The position numbers were made by a program, and so were the translations under genes. Under the pieces are notes generated by a model. The model was not told the DNA's origin. It did not search any database and saw only the letters and a program-made list of their open reading frames with translations. DNA of 64,000 bases. Source: Deltaproteobacteria bacterium HGW-Deltaproteobacteria-19 (GTDB lineage: Bacteria; Desulfobacterota; Syntrophia; Syntrophales; PHBD01). Location: NCBI GenBank assembly GCA_002841865.1, contig PHBD01000005.1, forward strand, positions 1 to 64,000. The letters are read 5' to 3'. Of the stretch, positions 20,129-28,088 are shown in pieces. Each line of letters opens with the position of its first letter. Positions within the stretch are counted from its first letter, which is position 1.

Positions 20129-20773
20129 TCAATCCGTCCGGCCCGGCAGCGGCGCTCCCTCTGCCGAGACGATTTTCCAGAACATGGGATAGAACGTGGG
20201 GAGGGTGTCCGAGAGTTTCCATTTCATGCCCTGGAAGAACCACATGTGGATCTGCCGGTAGCAGAACATGAAATACAGATCCATGACGTCCCGCGGGCGG
20301 ATCGATGGATCGATTTCACCCCGTTTGCGGCCGTGTTCGCAGACCTCCTCGAACATCTTCGTCGCGTCTTCCCGGATGTAGGACTGCTCCCGCATCCAGG
20401 TTCTCATGGGGACCGTGATGAAGGCCGTGATCGCAACCCCGGGGTTCTGGTCGTAGAAATCCAGGGTCACCCAGAAAATCTTGCGGAGGATCTCCCGGGT
20501 GCTTTCGATTCCCTTGATGTGGATTTCGGCCAGCCTGCCGACCTCCGTGATCTTTTCGTCGAGGATGGCGAAGAGGAGCGCTTCCTTGGAGGGGAAATAC
20601 TTGTAGATCGTGCTGGGGCTGATGCCTGACCTGCGGTAGATCTCGCGCAGGTTCACCTGGTGAAAGTCGTTTTGCGAGAACAGATCGAGCACCGCCGGAT
20701 ACAGGCGTTCTTTGACTTTCGCGGGAAGCGACGGCCTCTCGGCCGCATTGGAAGCGGTTTTTTCTATGGTCAT
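20129..20773 (-). CDS. TetR family transcriptional regulator
   Basis: The 214-residue DNA-binding protein has an N-terminal helix-turn-helix: LREIYRRSGISPSTIYKYFPSKEALLFAILDEK. The C-terminal ligand domain is not diagnostic. ATG 20773 (start of MTIEKTAS) is preferred over the longer frame from 20887, which would run through a perfect hairpin. It follows MaoC-like and acyl-CoA ligase genes on the same strand, so it likely controls acyl-CoA metabolism and senses an acyl-CoA or acid, as do many TetR proteins beside such genes. Confidence 0.82.
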   Translation of the reverse strand: MTIEKTASNAAERPSLPAKVKERLYPAVLDLFSQNDFHQVNLREIYRRSGISPSTIYKYFPSKEALLFAILDEKITEVGRLAEIHIKGIESTREILRKIFWVTLDFYDQNPGVAITAFITVPMRTWMREQSYIREDATKMFEEVCEHGRKRGEIDPSIRPRDVMDLYFMFCYRQIHMWFFQGMKWKLSDTLPTFYPMFWKIVSAEGAPLPGRTD

Positions 20774-20788
20774 TCGCCGGCCTGCCTG

Positions 20789-20828
20789 GAAAAGAGAAGG
20801 TGGTAGAGCGATACCACCTTCTCTTTTC
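20789..20828. terminator. Perfect 17-base inverted repeat between MaoC-like gene and tetR
   Basis: GAAAAGAGAAGGTGGTA (20789-20805) and TACCACCTTCTCTTTTC (20812-20828) are perfect arms around GAGCGA. The outer ends are A-rich on the left and T-rich on the right, so it could terminate in both directions. It sits 75 bases after the MaoC-like stop and 15 bases before the tetR start. It may end the acyl-CoA ligase transcript, act as a tetR leader hairpin, or be an operator. Confidence 0.65.
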
Positions 20829-20902
20829 GATTGCAATCGGCGGCACGGCCGGCAGCAGGCAACGGCCCGCCGGGAAAGGACGGACATCCCTTCCTTTTCA
20901 GG

Positions 20903-21781
20903 CTAGGGCAGGATCGTTACCCTGCCGTCCTGAAGGGCAGGCTTGCCGCTGTCCGTGAGGACCCGGAAAAAGAGATGCGTAGCCTTGCCTCCCTCTTCTC
21001 TGCCGACGAGCTGGACGTCGATGTTTTCGCCCGGGAACACCATGTTGGCGAAGCGGCAGGATATGGCCCGGATCTTCGAAGGCTCGGCGGCGGGTTCCCG
21101 GCGCGTGATTTCCCGGACCGCGAAGGCCAGCGTCGCCGTGCCCTGCAGGATGATGCCGGGGAGGCCCACCCGATGGGCGAATTTCTTCGAGGTATGAATC
21201 GGGAAATGGATGCGTGTGCAGCCGTCGTAAACAAACGGGCACAGGGGATCGATGGCGATCCGGGACGACCAGAACGGAACCCCCTCTCCGGTGCACGCGA
21301 CCTCCGGGGGCAGGGCGTCCGCTCCCCTGCCTTCTCCCTCGCAGGTGACGCCACGCAGAAGCCCGGTGATGTGTTCCGTGAAGACCGGTTCTCCCCGGGT
21401 GTCGAGGGCGTCATAGCGGATGACCAGACTCGTTCCCGCCGGATGGGGGGTGACGGCGGCCAGGCGCCCTTTGATCCGGAGACGGTCGCCGGGGACGACG
21501 GGCCGGATGAACTCCAGGTGCTCCCGGTAGTGGACCTGCCTCTGCAGCACGGCTGCCGGGAAGCTTTTGTCCTCGATGTAATCGTAGAGGTGCTCCGATA
21601 TCGGCCATGTGAGCGCCACGGCGAACATGGGAGGGGCGATGACTCCCGGTTCCCGCTCGTCGTCAAGGTAAAGGGGGTTGCTGTCGCCGACTGCGGCCGC
21701 GTAATTCATGGTGTCGCGCCAGTGGACGGCGGTTTCATATTCACGAAGCGGGGTACCCGCAAAACTTGAACTCAGTTTCAT
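20903..21781 (-). CDS. MaoC/HTD2-like acyl dehydratase (double hotdog)
   Basis: The 292-residue protein has an N-terminal FAS1-like dehydratase hotdog domain (about 1-140, with AVGDSNPLYLDDE and APPMFAVALTWPI) and a C-terminal half with the pattern DPLCPFVYDGCTRIHFP. In the C-terminal half, GLPGIILQGTATLAFAV corresponds to the MaoC active-site helix and following loop. Members hydrate or dehydrate acyl-CoA or acyl-ACP thioesters. It starts 16 bases after the acyl-CoA ligase on the same strand, so the pair probably activates and then hydrates/dehydrates a carboxylic acid as its CoA ester. Confidence 0.75.
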   Translation of the reverse strand: MKLSSSFAGTPLREYETAVHWRDTMNYAAAVGDSNPLYLDDEREPGVIAPPMFAVALTWPISEHLYDYIEDKSFPAAVLQRQVHYREHLEFIRPVVPGDRLRIKGRLAAVTPHPAGTSLVIRYDALDTRGEPVFTEHITGLLRGVTCEGEGRGADALPPEVACTGEGVPFWSSRIAIDPLCPFVYDGCTRIHFPIHTSKKFAHRVGLPGIILQGTATLAFAVREITRREPAAEPSKIRAISCRFANMVFPGENIDVQLVGREEGGKATHLFFRVLTDSGKPALQDGRVTILP

Positions 21782-21797
21782 CGTACAGGCCTCACAA

Positions 21798-23348
21798 TCA
21801 TTTTGTGCCGGAAACGTTCTTGAATTCTTCCTTCAGGGCCAGCTTGCTCACCTTGCCGTTGGCCAGAAGCGGCAGGAGCGGCCGGATGATGAACTTTTTC
21901 GGGACCTTGAAGTTGGCCATTTTTCCCTTGCAGTATTCCCGGAGCTCCTCCTCCGTGACCTCCTTGCCCGGTATGGGCATGATGAAGGCCCAGCCGACCT
22001 CCTGGTAGATCTCGTCGGGGACGCCGATGACGGCGGAGAAGAGGACCTTCCCCTGGACCTCCAGGATCTCCTCGATCTCCCGGGGGTAGACGTTCTCGCC
22101 GCCGGTCTTGAACATCTCCGACTTGCGGCCGGTGATGTAGATGTAGCCCTGCTCGTCCTTCCAGGCGAGGTCGGTCGTGTAGTACCAGCCCTCCCTGTCC
22201 AGCACCTCCGCCGTGGCCTTGGGATTGTTCAGGTATTCCTTGAACATGAAGGGTCCCCGGACAGCGATCTCGCCGACCTGGCCGTTTGGAAGCTCCCGGC
22301 GCTCCCCGTCGACGATCTTCAGCTCAAAGGGCGGCGCGATCTTCCCGGCGGTCTTCATGAGGGTCTCCATGCCGTCGCCCTTCTCGGTGAACGTGACGAA
22401 ACCGCAGACCTCCGTGCTGCCGTAGCCGGTGATCAGCATGGCCCCAGTCTGTGCGCAGATCCCCGAGAGGACGTCCAGCATGACCTTCGGAGCTGCGGCG
22501 CCGGCCCAGGCAATGAGCTTCAGGGCGCTGAAATCGGTCCGGGAGAACTCGGGCTGCTTCATCTGCATGAGGAACATGACCGGGAGCTGCCCGAACATGG
22601 TGATCTTTTCCTTCTCGATCGTCTTCAGGGAGCCGGCGGGATCGAAGGAATCCATGAAGACGGTGCAGCCGCCCGCGAGGATGGCGGCGAAGCCGATCTC
22701 CACGTCCGCCGCCACGTGGTTGATGGGGAAGTGGAGCAGGGCTCGCAGATTCTCGTCAAGGTAGAACTTTTTTACCTCCACCTTGATGTTCTCCACGATG
22801 CTCCGGTGGGTGTGGACGACGCCCTTGGGCTTGCCCGTCGAGCCGGAGGTGTACATGAGGAGCGCCTCGTCTGTTTCCTTCACCCCCGCGGAACGCTCCG
22901 CCAGGGCGGCGTCCAGCTCCGGACGGGGAAGGCACGTGAACGCCGCGAAGCTCTCGGTTTCCGGAACGGGCTCGCCGATGACGAGGACCTTCTTCAGGAA
23001 GGGGAATTCGTTTTTCAGGGCCTCGATGGTTCCGGCCAGGTCGTTCCCGAGAAACGTGCGGACGGCCATGAGGACGGCCGGTTTCGCGTCGCCCACCTGG
23101 TAACGAAGCTCGTCGAGGGTGAACTTCGGATTCAGGCCGAGCCACTTCCGGGCCGCCGAGAGGAGGGCCACCCGGTCACCCGGCCGGACGCCCGCCGCCA
23201 GGAAGGCCTTGGCGATGCCGTCCATGCGCACCTTGAAGTCCCCCCAGGTGAGACGCTCGTCTCCGAACACAAGGGCTTCTGCCCCGGGCTTTTCGGCCGC
23301 CCATTTCTCCACGTAATGCCAAGTCTCTGTCAGGCTTGTCCAAGTCAT
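21798..23348 (-). CDS. Acyl-CoA synthetase (AMP-forming)
   Basis: The 516-residue adenylate-forming enzyme has the P-loop-like motif MYTSGSTGKPKGVVHTH, the GYGSTEVCGF acyl-adenylate motif, the hinge region YTTDLAWKDEQGYIYITGRKSEM, and the C-terminal NGKVSKLALKEEF with the catalytic Lys. It activates a carboxylic acid (fatty or aromatic) to its CoA thioester. ATG 23348 is chosen because GGAGGTGATC, a full anti-16S match, lies just before it; the longer frame from 23423 would run through the promoter. It leads an operon with the MaoC-like gene. Confidence 0.9.
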   Translation of the reverse strand: MTWTSLTETWHYVEKWAAEKPGAEALVFGDERLTWGDFKVRMDGIAKAFLAAGVRPGDRVALLSAARKWLGLNPKFTLDELRYQVGDAKPAVLMAVRTFLGNDLAGTIEALKNEFPFLKKVLVIGEPVPETESFAAFTCLPRPELDAALAERSAGVKETDEALLMYTSGSTGKPKGVVHTHRSIVENIKVEVKKFYLDENLRALLHFPINHVAADVEIGFAAILAGGCTVFMDSFDPAGSLKTIEKEKITMFGQLPVMFLMQMKQPEFSRTDFSALKLIAWAGAAAPKVMLDVLSGICAQTGAMLITGYGSTEVCGFVTFTEKGDGMETLMKTAGKIAPPFELKIVDGERRELPNGQVGEIAVRGPFMFKEYLNNPKATAEVLDREGWYYTTDLAWKDEQGYIYITGRKSEMFKTGGENVYPREIEEILEVQGKVLFSAVIGVPDEIYQEVGWAFIMPIPGKEVTEEELREYCKGKMANFKVPKKFIIRPLLPLLANGKVSKLALKEEFKNVSGTK

Positions 23349-23370
23349 CTTGATCACCTCCAATGAAATA

Positions 23371-23388
23371 ACATCGTTTTTGCGATGT
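23371..23388 (-). promoter_or_regulatory. Operator-like palindrome ACATCG-N6-CGATGT in the acyl-CoA ligase leader
   Basis: The perfect 6-base arms (23371-23376, 23383-23388) lie between the -10 box and the ribosome binding site of the acyl-CoA ligase gene. This position suits a repressor that blocks transcription. The nearby TetR is the natural candidate, by inference only. Confidence 0.45.
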
Positions 23389-23394
23389 GGAATT

Positions 23395-23423
23395 TTAATA
23401 AACATTGTTACGTCACAAGTCAA
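23395..23423 (-). promoter_or_regulatory. Sigma-70-type promoter for the acyl-CoA ligase operon
   Basis: On the minus strand TTGACT (23423-23418) is followed after exactly 17 bases by TATTAA (23400-23395). The region is clearly more A+T-rich than its surroundings. The start codon lies 47 bases downstream of the -10 box. Confidence 0.6.
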
Positions 23424-23620
23424 TTATAAATATCATCGTTATCGTTTCGCCGACCCCGATCCATTCCTCCCGGTGCTTTTCATGAAGAAATTCTTCCGTA
23501 TTCCCGTGATGAACGTTGCTGTGACCGCCTTCCCATGGTAAAAAAACAACCCTTGAGAAACGCCATTCGTTCCGGATACCCGTCCCTCTCGGGAGGGGAC
23601 CGGTCGGAGAGGAATCGAGC

Positions 23621-24625
23621 ATGCTGAAGGTCATCGAGGACGAGGCCACCATCCGGCGGTGTCAGCAGCAGTTCAGCCGAAGTTTCCGGGCCGTCGCGGA
23701 CGCCCGGATTCCAGTCCGGGTGGGGCACGCGGGGGCGAGTTTCCGGGCCTCCGTTCACTGGTCGGACGAATTGGATCTCTGGCTCTATTCCAAGCGGATC
23801 CCGGAGAAGAACCACTGGAATGTCCTGGGTATCGGCAAGCCGGCGCCGGAAGGGCGCGTCGCCATCACCTGCGAGATCAATTTCCCGATCCGGGGAATCG
23901 ACCGGAAAACAGGCGGTGCCTTGGCGCGGGACCCGGAAGGGTCGATTTTCGTGGTTCACCGGGGCCGTCTCGGAGGCAGCCGGAAGGGGATCGGGAAGTC
24001 CCTCTTCGGGAACCGGTACCGCGGCGTCTGGGCCCTCATGGAGGACGGCGACGAGCAGGCGGCCGTGGCCGTTGTGGGCGCCCTTCATTCTCCCCGTTTC
24101 GTCCGCCAGCTCGGGCAGTTCGTCCGCAAGGTCCAACGGATGAAGGACCTTGCCGCTTCGCGGGACCCTCAGATGGCCATCGCCTTCCCTGAGGTGGAGT
24201 TCCGCGAGGAACTCAGTGGAGAGGCGGCCCTGCCGGTTCCCGACGACCTTTCCCGGTTATGCGACCGCAGCCTGGTCGCCGGCGACCTGGCCGCAGCCCT
24301 TCAGTCCATGGGAATCCAGGCCGGCAACGACGAGAGCCGCGACTGTTTCGCCGTGGACCGTCAGGGACGGATATCCATCCTGTTCAAGGTTCTGACAAGC
24401 CTCCGGGACGGTGACGTTCTCGAGGGGGCGGCGAAACTCCTGGTGGATCGTGTTTCTTTCCCGGAAAAGCCCCGGTTGGTGTTGGCGGTTCCGGCCGACC
24501 TGCCGGCCGACCTGGAGGAGTCCCTGAAGGCTCTCGGCCTGGAAATCCTGCCCTATGCGTGGGACGGGGAGCAGGCTGTGTTCCCGGATTTGAAGGCAAT
24601 CGTCCGGGGGATCATGACCTCTTGA
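23621..24625 (+). CDS. Uncharacterised protein, possible degenerate restriction-endonuclease-like C-terminal domain
   Basis: I do not recognise this 334-residue cytoplasmic protein. The first part (about 15-150) is rich in aromatic and basic strands (RVGHAGASFRASVHWSDELDLW, then VHRGRLGGSRKGIGKSLFGNRYRGVW). A helical linker follows (SPRFVRQLGQFVRKVQRMKDL). The last 110 residues show a strand-helix-strand order: DRQGRISILFKVLTS, then DVLEGAAKLLVDR, then PRLVLAVPADL. This resembles a PD-(D/E)XK core in which the usual E-x-K would be lost (FKV). GGAGAGGA precedes ATG 23621. It is divergent from the acyl-CoA ligase operon. Confidence 0.7.
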   Translation: MLKVIEDEATIRRCQQQFSRSFRAVADARIPVRVGHAGASFRASVHWSDELDLWLYSKRIPEKNHWNVLGIGKPAPEGRVAITCEINFPIRGIDRKTGGALARDPEGSIFVVHRGRLGGSRKGIGKSLFGNRYRGVWALMEDGDEQAAVAVVGALHSPRFVRQLGQFVRKVQRMKDLAASRDPQMAIAFPEVEFREELSGEAALPVPDDLSRLCDRSLVAGDLAAALQSMGIQAGNDESRDCFAVDRQGRISILFKVLTSLRDGDVLEGAAKLLVDRVSFPEKPRLVLAVPADLPADLEESLKALGLEILPYAWDGEQAVFPDLKAIVRGIMTS

Positions 24626-24701
24626 CTCCCTTGTGATCTGTCAGACTGCGGATTCCGGCCGCCCTCCCTCCCAGGTTCGACAGAGACTGCAGATATCCTG
24701 G

Positions 24702-25448
24702 ATGGTCGTGGAGCAGATGTTGCGCGAGGTTGCCAAGATACCCGAGACCGATCTTTCCGCCGGCAGGCTTTTCCGCTTTGCCCACCGGGGCGCTTCAGGC
24801 CGGGCTCCGGAGAACACGCTGATGGCGGTCGAAAAGGCTCTAGCCCTCGGGGCCGACGGGATCGAGATCGACGTGTACGCTGTCGAGGACGAACTGGTCG
24901 TGATCCATGATCCGCGGCTGGAGCGGACCACAAACGGACGGGGCCGGGTCATGGCCTCCTCTCTCGCCTACCTGCGTTCCCTTGATGCCGGTCAGGGACA
25001 GAGGATTCCGTTTCTCCGCGAGGTCCTGGACCTGGTGGACCGGCGGGCGGCGGTCAACGTGGAACTGAAGGGACCCGGTACGGCCGGCCCAGCGGCGGCC
25101 CTTGTGCAGCGGTATGTAAAGGAGCGGGGGTGGCACTTTGAAGACGTCATCCTGTCCTCCTTTTCCCGTCGCGAACTTGCTGTCGCCAGAGACGAGGCCC
25201 CCCGGATTCCCCTGGGCCTTCTGACGCGTTCCCCCCTCCTCCCCGCGAAGCGTTTTCAGGCGGAAATGAATCTTTTTTCCATCCATATCCGCCTGGACCG
25301 GGTCAGCCGCCGCTTCACGGACGCGGCCCACCGGCGGGGCCTGAAGGTTTTCGTCTACACGGTCAACCGGGAGGAGGACTTCCGGGCCGTTGAAGACATG
25401 GGAGTCGACGGCGTCTTTACCGACTTTCCGATGTCTGTGAAGGGATGA
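24702..25448 (+). CDS. Glycerophosphodiester phosphodiesterase
   Basis: The enzyme hydrolyses glycerophosphodiesters to glycerol-3-phosphate and an alcohol. The GDPD TIM barrel is clear: FAHRGASGRAPENT (catalytic His and Glu), GADGIEIDVYAVEDELVVIHD (metal-binding Glu, Asp and the second catalytic His), VNVELKG, and the C-terminal VYTVNREEDFRAVEDMGVDGVFTDFP. The start is uncertain. ATG 24702, ATG 24717 (GTGGAG 3 bases before it) and GTG 24633 are in frame, and none has a strong site. There is no signal peptide, so it is likely cytoplasmic. Confidence 0.85.
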   Translation: MVVEQMLREVAKIPETDLSAGRLFRFAHRGASGRAPENTLMAVEKALALGADGIEIDVYAVEDELVVIHDPRLERTTNGRGRVMASSLAYLRSLDAGQGQRIPFLREVLDLVDRRAAVNVELKGPGTAGPAAALVQRYVKERGWHFEDVILSSFSRRELAVARDEAPRIPLGLLTRSPLLPAKRFQAEMNLFSIHIRLDRVSRRFTDAAHRRGLKVFVYTVNREEDFRAVEDMGVDGVFTDFPMSVKG

Positions 25449-25578
25449 AAGAGGCAAATCGATATGCAGAGCGGGCAATCCGGAGCCGTCCCGAAGCCGT
25501 CGGGATTGACACCCTCCACGGCGTAATGCTATCCAATGCCCGGCATTTCACATTCCGATACGGCTGCGAGGTAAGCAC

Positions 25579-26796
25579 ATGAACAACGTCGATTTCTACA
25601 AGGCTGTGAAGATCACCGACCGGGTCTGGTGGGTCGGGGCGATCGACTGGAACATCCGGGACTTCCATGGATACACGACCCGCCGCGGGAGCACCTACAA
25701 CGCCTACCTGGTGATGGCCGACAAGATCACGCTGATGGACACGGTGAAGGCCCCGTTCCGGGACGAGATGCTCTCCCGGATCGCCTCCGTCGTGGACCCG
25801 AAGAAAATCCGCTACATTATCTCCAACCACTCGGAGATGGATCATTCGGGTTGCCTGCCGGAGATCATCGACATGATCCGGCCGGAGAAAGTCTTCGCCT
25901 CCCCCATGGGGACGAAGACCCTGCAGGAGCTTTTCCACCGGCAGGCGGAGATCGTTCCCCTGAAGGACGGCAGCCGCCTCAGCCTGGGCAATGCGACCCT
26001 GGACTTCATGGAGACACGGATGCTCCACTGGCCTGACAGCATGTTCAGCTACCTTCAGGAGGACCGGCTGCTCTTCTCACAGGACGGCTTTGGCATGCAC
26101 CTGGCCACGTCGGAGCGCTTCGACGACGAGATCGACCCGGCCATCCTCGAGTTCGAGGCGGCCACGTACTTCGCCAACATTCTTCTGCCGTATTCTCCGC
26201 TCGTGCTGAAGCTCCTGGAGCGGGTCGCCGCCTCGGGCCTGGCCATCGAGGTCATCGCCCCGGACCACGGGCCGGTCTGGCGGAAGGACCTCGCCGGGAT
26301 CCTGGCCCGTTACGGCCGCTGGGCCGCCCAGAAGCCGGCGGCCAAGGCCGTCGTGGTCTATGCCACCATGTGGAAGAGCACCGAGTGGATGGCCAAGGCC
26401 ATGGCTGAGGGGCTTGCCGACGGCGGGCTCCGGGTGAAGCTCATGAACATGGACGAGGTCCACCGGAGCGACGTGGTTTACGAAACCCTGGAGGCCGGGG
26501 CTCTCTGTGCCGGCTCCCCCACCCTGAACAACAACCTGCTCCCCCAGATGGCCGACGTCCTGACCTACCTGAAGGGGCTACGGCCGGCCAACCTGGCGGG
26601 GTGTGCCTTCGGTTCCTATGGCTGGAGCGGCGAGTCGGTGAAGCAGGTCCAGGAATACCTGGAAGACATGAAGGTGAAAATCGTCGGAGAAGCCATCCGG
26701 GTGAAGCACGTCCCCGACCGGGATACGCTGGCCCGCTGTTTCGAGCAGGGACGTCAGGTGGCTGCGGCTGTCAGGGACGTCGTTTCCCAGGGATGA
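25579..26796 (+). CDS. fprA: Flavodiiron protein (rubredoxin:oxygen/NO oxidoreductase)
   Basis: The 405-residue cytoplasmic enzyme reduces O2 to water or NO to N2O and protects anaerobes. The N-terminal metallo-beta-lactamase-like domain has the diiron ligand motif HSEMDHSG (His84, Glu86, Asp88, His89). The C-terminal flavodoxin domain starts at about 255 (KAVVVYATMWKSTEWMA) with GSPTLNNNLLP and FGSYGWSGESVKQ binding FMN. Rubredoxin, its usual electron donor, follows 27 bases downstream. The cassette with rubrerythrin is a classic oxygen-defence unit. Confidence 0.93.
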   Translation: MNNVDFYKAVKITDRVWWVGAIDWNIRDFHGYTTRRGSTYNAYLVMADKITLMDTVKAPFRDEMLSRIASVVDPKKIRYIISNHSEMDHSGCLPEIIDMIRPEKVFASPMGTKTLQELFHRQAEIVPLKDGSRLSLGNATLDFMETRMLHWPDSMFSYLQEDRLLFSQDGFGMHLATSERFDDEIDPAILEFEAATYFANILLPYSPLVLKLLERVAASGLAIEVIAPDHGPVWRKDLAGILARYGRWAAQKPAAKAVVVYATMWKSTEWMAKAMAEGLADGGLRVKLMNMDEVHRSDVVYETLEAGALCAGSPTLNNNLLPQMADVLTYLKGLRPANLAGCAFGSYGWSGESVKQVQEYLEDMKVKIVGEAIRVKHVPDRDTLARCFEQGRQVAAAVRDVVSQG

Positions 26797-26823
26797 AAGA
26801 ATCAGGCAATTGTGGAGGAAATC

Positions 26824-26985
26824 ATGAAGAAATATGTCTGTGACGTGTGCGGCTATGTGTACGACCCGGCCAAGGGTGATCCCGATGCCGGCATTCCCCC
26901 CGGGACGGCTTTTGAGGATCTGCCCGAAGACTGGGTCTGCCCGATCTGCGGTTCCGGCAAAGACGTCTTCGCCCCGGAGGAGTAG
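26824..26985 (+). CDS. rub: Rubredoxin
   Basis: This 53-residue one-iron electron carrier starts at ATG 26824 after GGAGG. The four iron ligands are in CDVCGY (Cys6, Cys9) and CPICGSGK (Cys39, Cys42). Conserved aromatic residues (Tyr4, Tyr11, Trp37) and [19 protein letters not shown] are typical. It sits between the flavodiiron protein and rubrerythrin and should deliver electrons to both. Confidence 0.95.
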   Translation: MKKYVCDVCGYVYDPAKGDPDAGIPPGTAFEDLPEDWVCPICGSGKDVFAPEE

Positions 26986-26994
26986 GAGGAACCG

Positions 26995-27486
26995 ATGAGC
27001 AAGATCATGGAGATCCTCCACCAGGCCTACACCGGCGAGGCCAAGGCGGTCTTGCGGCTAAAGGTCTATGCCGACAAGGCGGAGAAGGAAGGCTATCCCC
27101 AGATGGCCAGGCTGTTCCGGGCCATTGCCCTGTCGGAGGAAGTCCACGGAACCCGGGCCCTGCGGCTTCTCAAGGAGATCAGGGGCACCGAGGAGAACCT
27201 GGCGGCCAGCTTCGAATCGGAAACGAAAGTGGCCGGCGTGGCCTATGACGCCTTCATCAAAATTGCCAATGAAGAGGGAAACAGGGGCGCCGCCCTGCAT
27301 TTCAGCCAGAGCCGGGACGTCGAGGAGGTCCACGCCAAGCTGTACAAGGAGGCCATGGGCCACCTCATGGAAGAGCGGGAGACGACGTACCACGTCTGCA
27401 CGATCTGCGGCTACGTCTCCGACGGCGTCCTGCCGGACAAGTGTCCCGTCTGTTCCGCCAAACCGGAGTATTTTACCCAGGTGTGA
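26995..27486 (+). CDS. rbr: Rubrerythrin
   Basis: This 163-residue diiron peroxidase reduces H2O2. The ferritin-like four-helix part (about 1-130) carries the Glu/His ligands, for example Glu15 and the SEEVHGTRAL helix with the ExxH motif near 48-51, and RDVEEVHAKLYKEAM in the last helix. The C-terminal rubredoxin-like domain has CTICGY and CPVCSAKPEYF. The start follows GGAGGA and lies 9 bases after rubredoxin. It completes the fprA-rub-rbr cassette. Confidence 0.93.
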   Translation: MSKIMEILHQAYTGEAKAVLRLKVYADKAEKEGYPQMARLFRAIALSEEVHGTRALRLLKEIRGTEENLAASFESETKVAGVAYDAFIKIANEEGNRGAALHFSQSRDVEEVHAKLYKEAMGHLMEERETTYHVCTICGYVSDGVLPDKCPVCSAKPEYFTQV

Positions 27487-27656
27487 CGTCGCTGGAACCG
27501 GGCCCGCTGCCGCGTTGCCCGTTATGCCCCGCCGTTGCGGTTCATGAAACGCTGTGCCGCACCCCCTGCAACCCATGCGTCTTGCCTGCGGAATCCCTTG
27601 CGGGTGAGGCGGGGTTTTCTACCGCTGTATCCGGCTGAGACCGGGAAGGATGATCC

Positions 27657-28088
27657 ATGACAGGTTTATTCATTCGCTGGCTGGTTCTGACCGTGGCCGT
27701 CCTCGCGGCGGCCTACTTCGTGGAAGGCATACATGTGGCCAGCTTCTGGTCCGCTTTCTTCGCCGCCGCCGCACTGGGGGTTCTCAACACGCTCCTCAAG
27801 CCGGTCCTGATCATCGTTACCCTTCCCGTGAACATCCTGACCCTGGGTCTCTTCACCCTGGTCATCAATGCGCTGCTCCTGAAGATGGCCTCCGGGGTGA
27901 TCCCCGGGTTCGACGTACAGGGATTCTGGCCCGCCGTCCTGGGCGCGCTCCTGATCAGCATCGTGAGCTGGATTCTCAACTCCTTCTTTTCCGGGTCCGG
28001 TACCGTATTCCGGGTCGGTCCCGGTCCCCGACGGGGAAAGGACGACGCCATCGACCTCTCGCGCCGTGGAGACGACCGATGGGAGTAG
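27657..28088 (+). CDS. Small membrane protein of the phage-holin-4-like (PF04020-type) family
   Basis: The 143-residue protein has four hydrophobic segments (about 4-22, 29-48, 60-82, 88-110) and a charged C-terminal tail. The segment [37 protein letters not shown] is typical of the family. Despite the database name, most bacterial members are not in prophages, and no phage genes are near. Its end overlaps the mutS start by 10 bases. Function is unknown. Confidence 0.8.
   Translation: MTGLFIRWLVLTVAVLAAAYFVEGIHVASFWSAFFAAAALGVLNTLLKPVLIIVTLPVNILTLGLFTLVINALLLKMASGVIPGFDVQGFWPAVLGALLISIVSWILNSFFSGSGTVFRVGPGPRRGKDDAIDLSRRGDDRWE

Noticed and set aside
27657-28088. Prophage remnant based on the holin-like protein
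   Set aside because: The family name is misleading; no endolysin, capsid, integrase or other phage gene is nearby, and mutS overlaps it directly.
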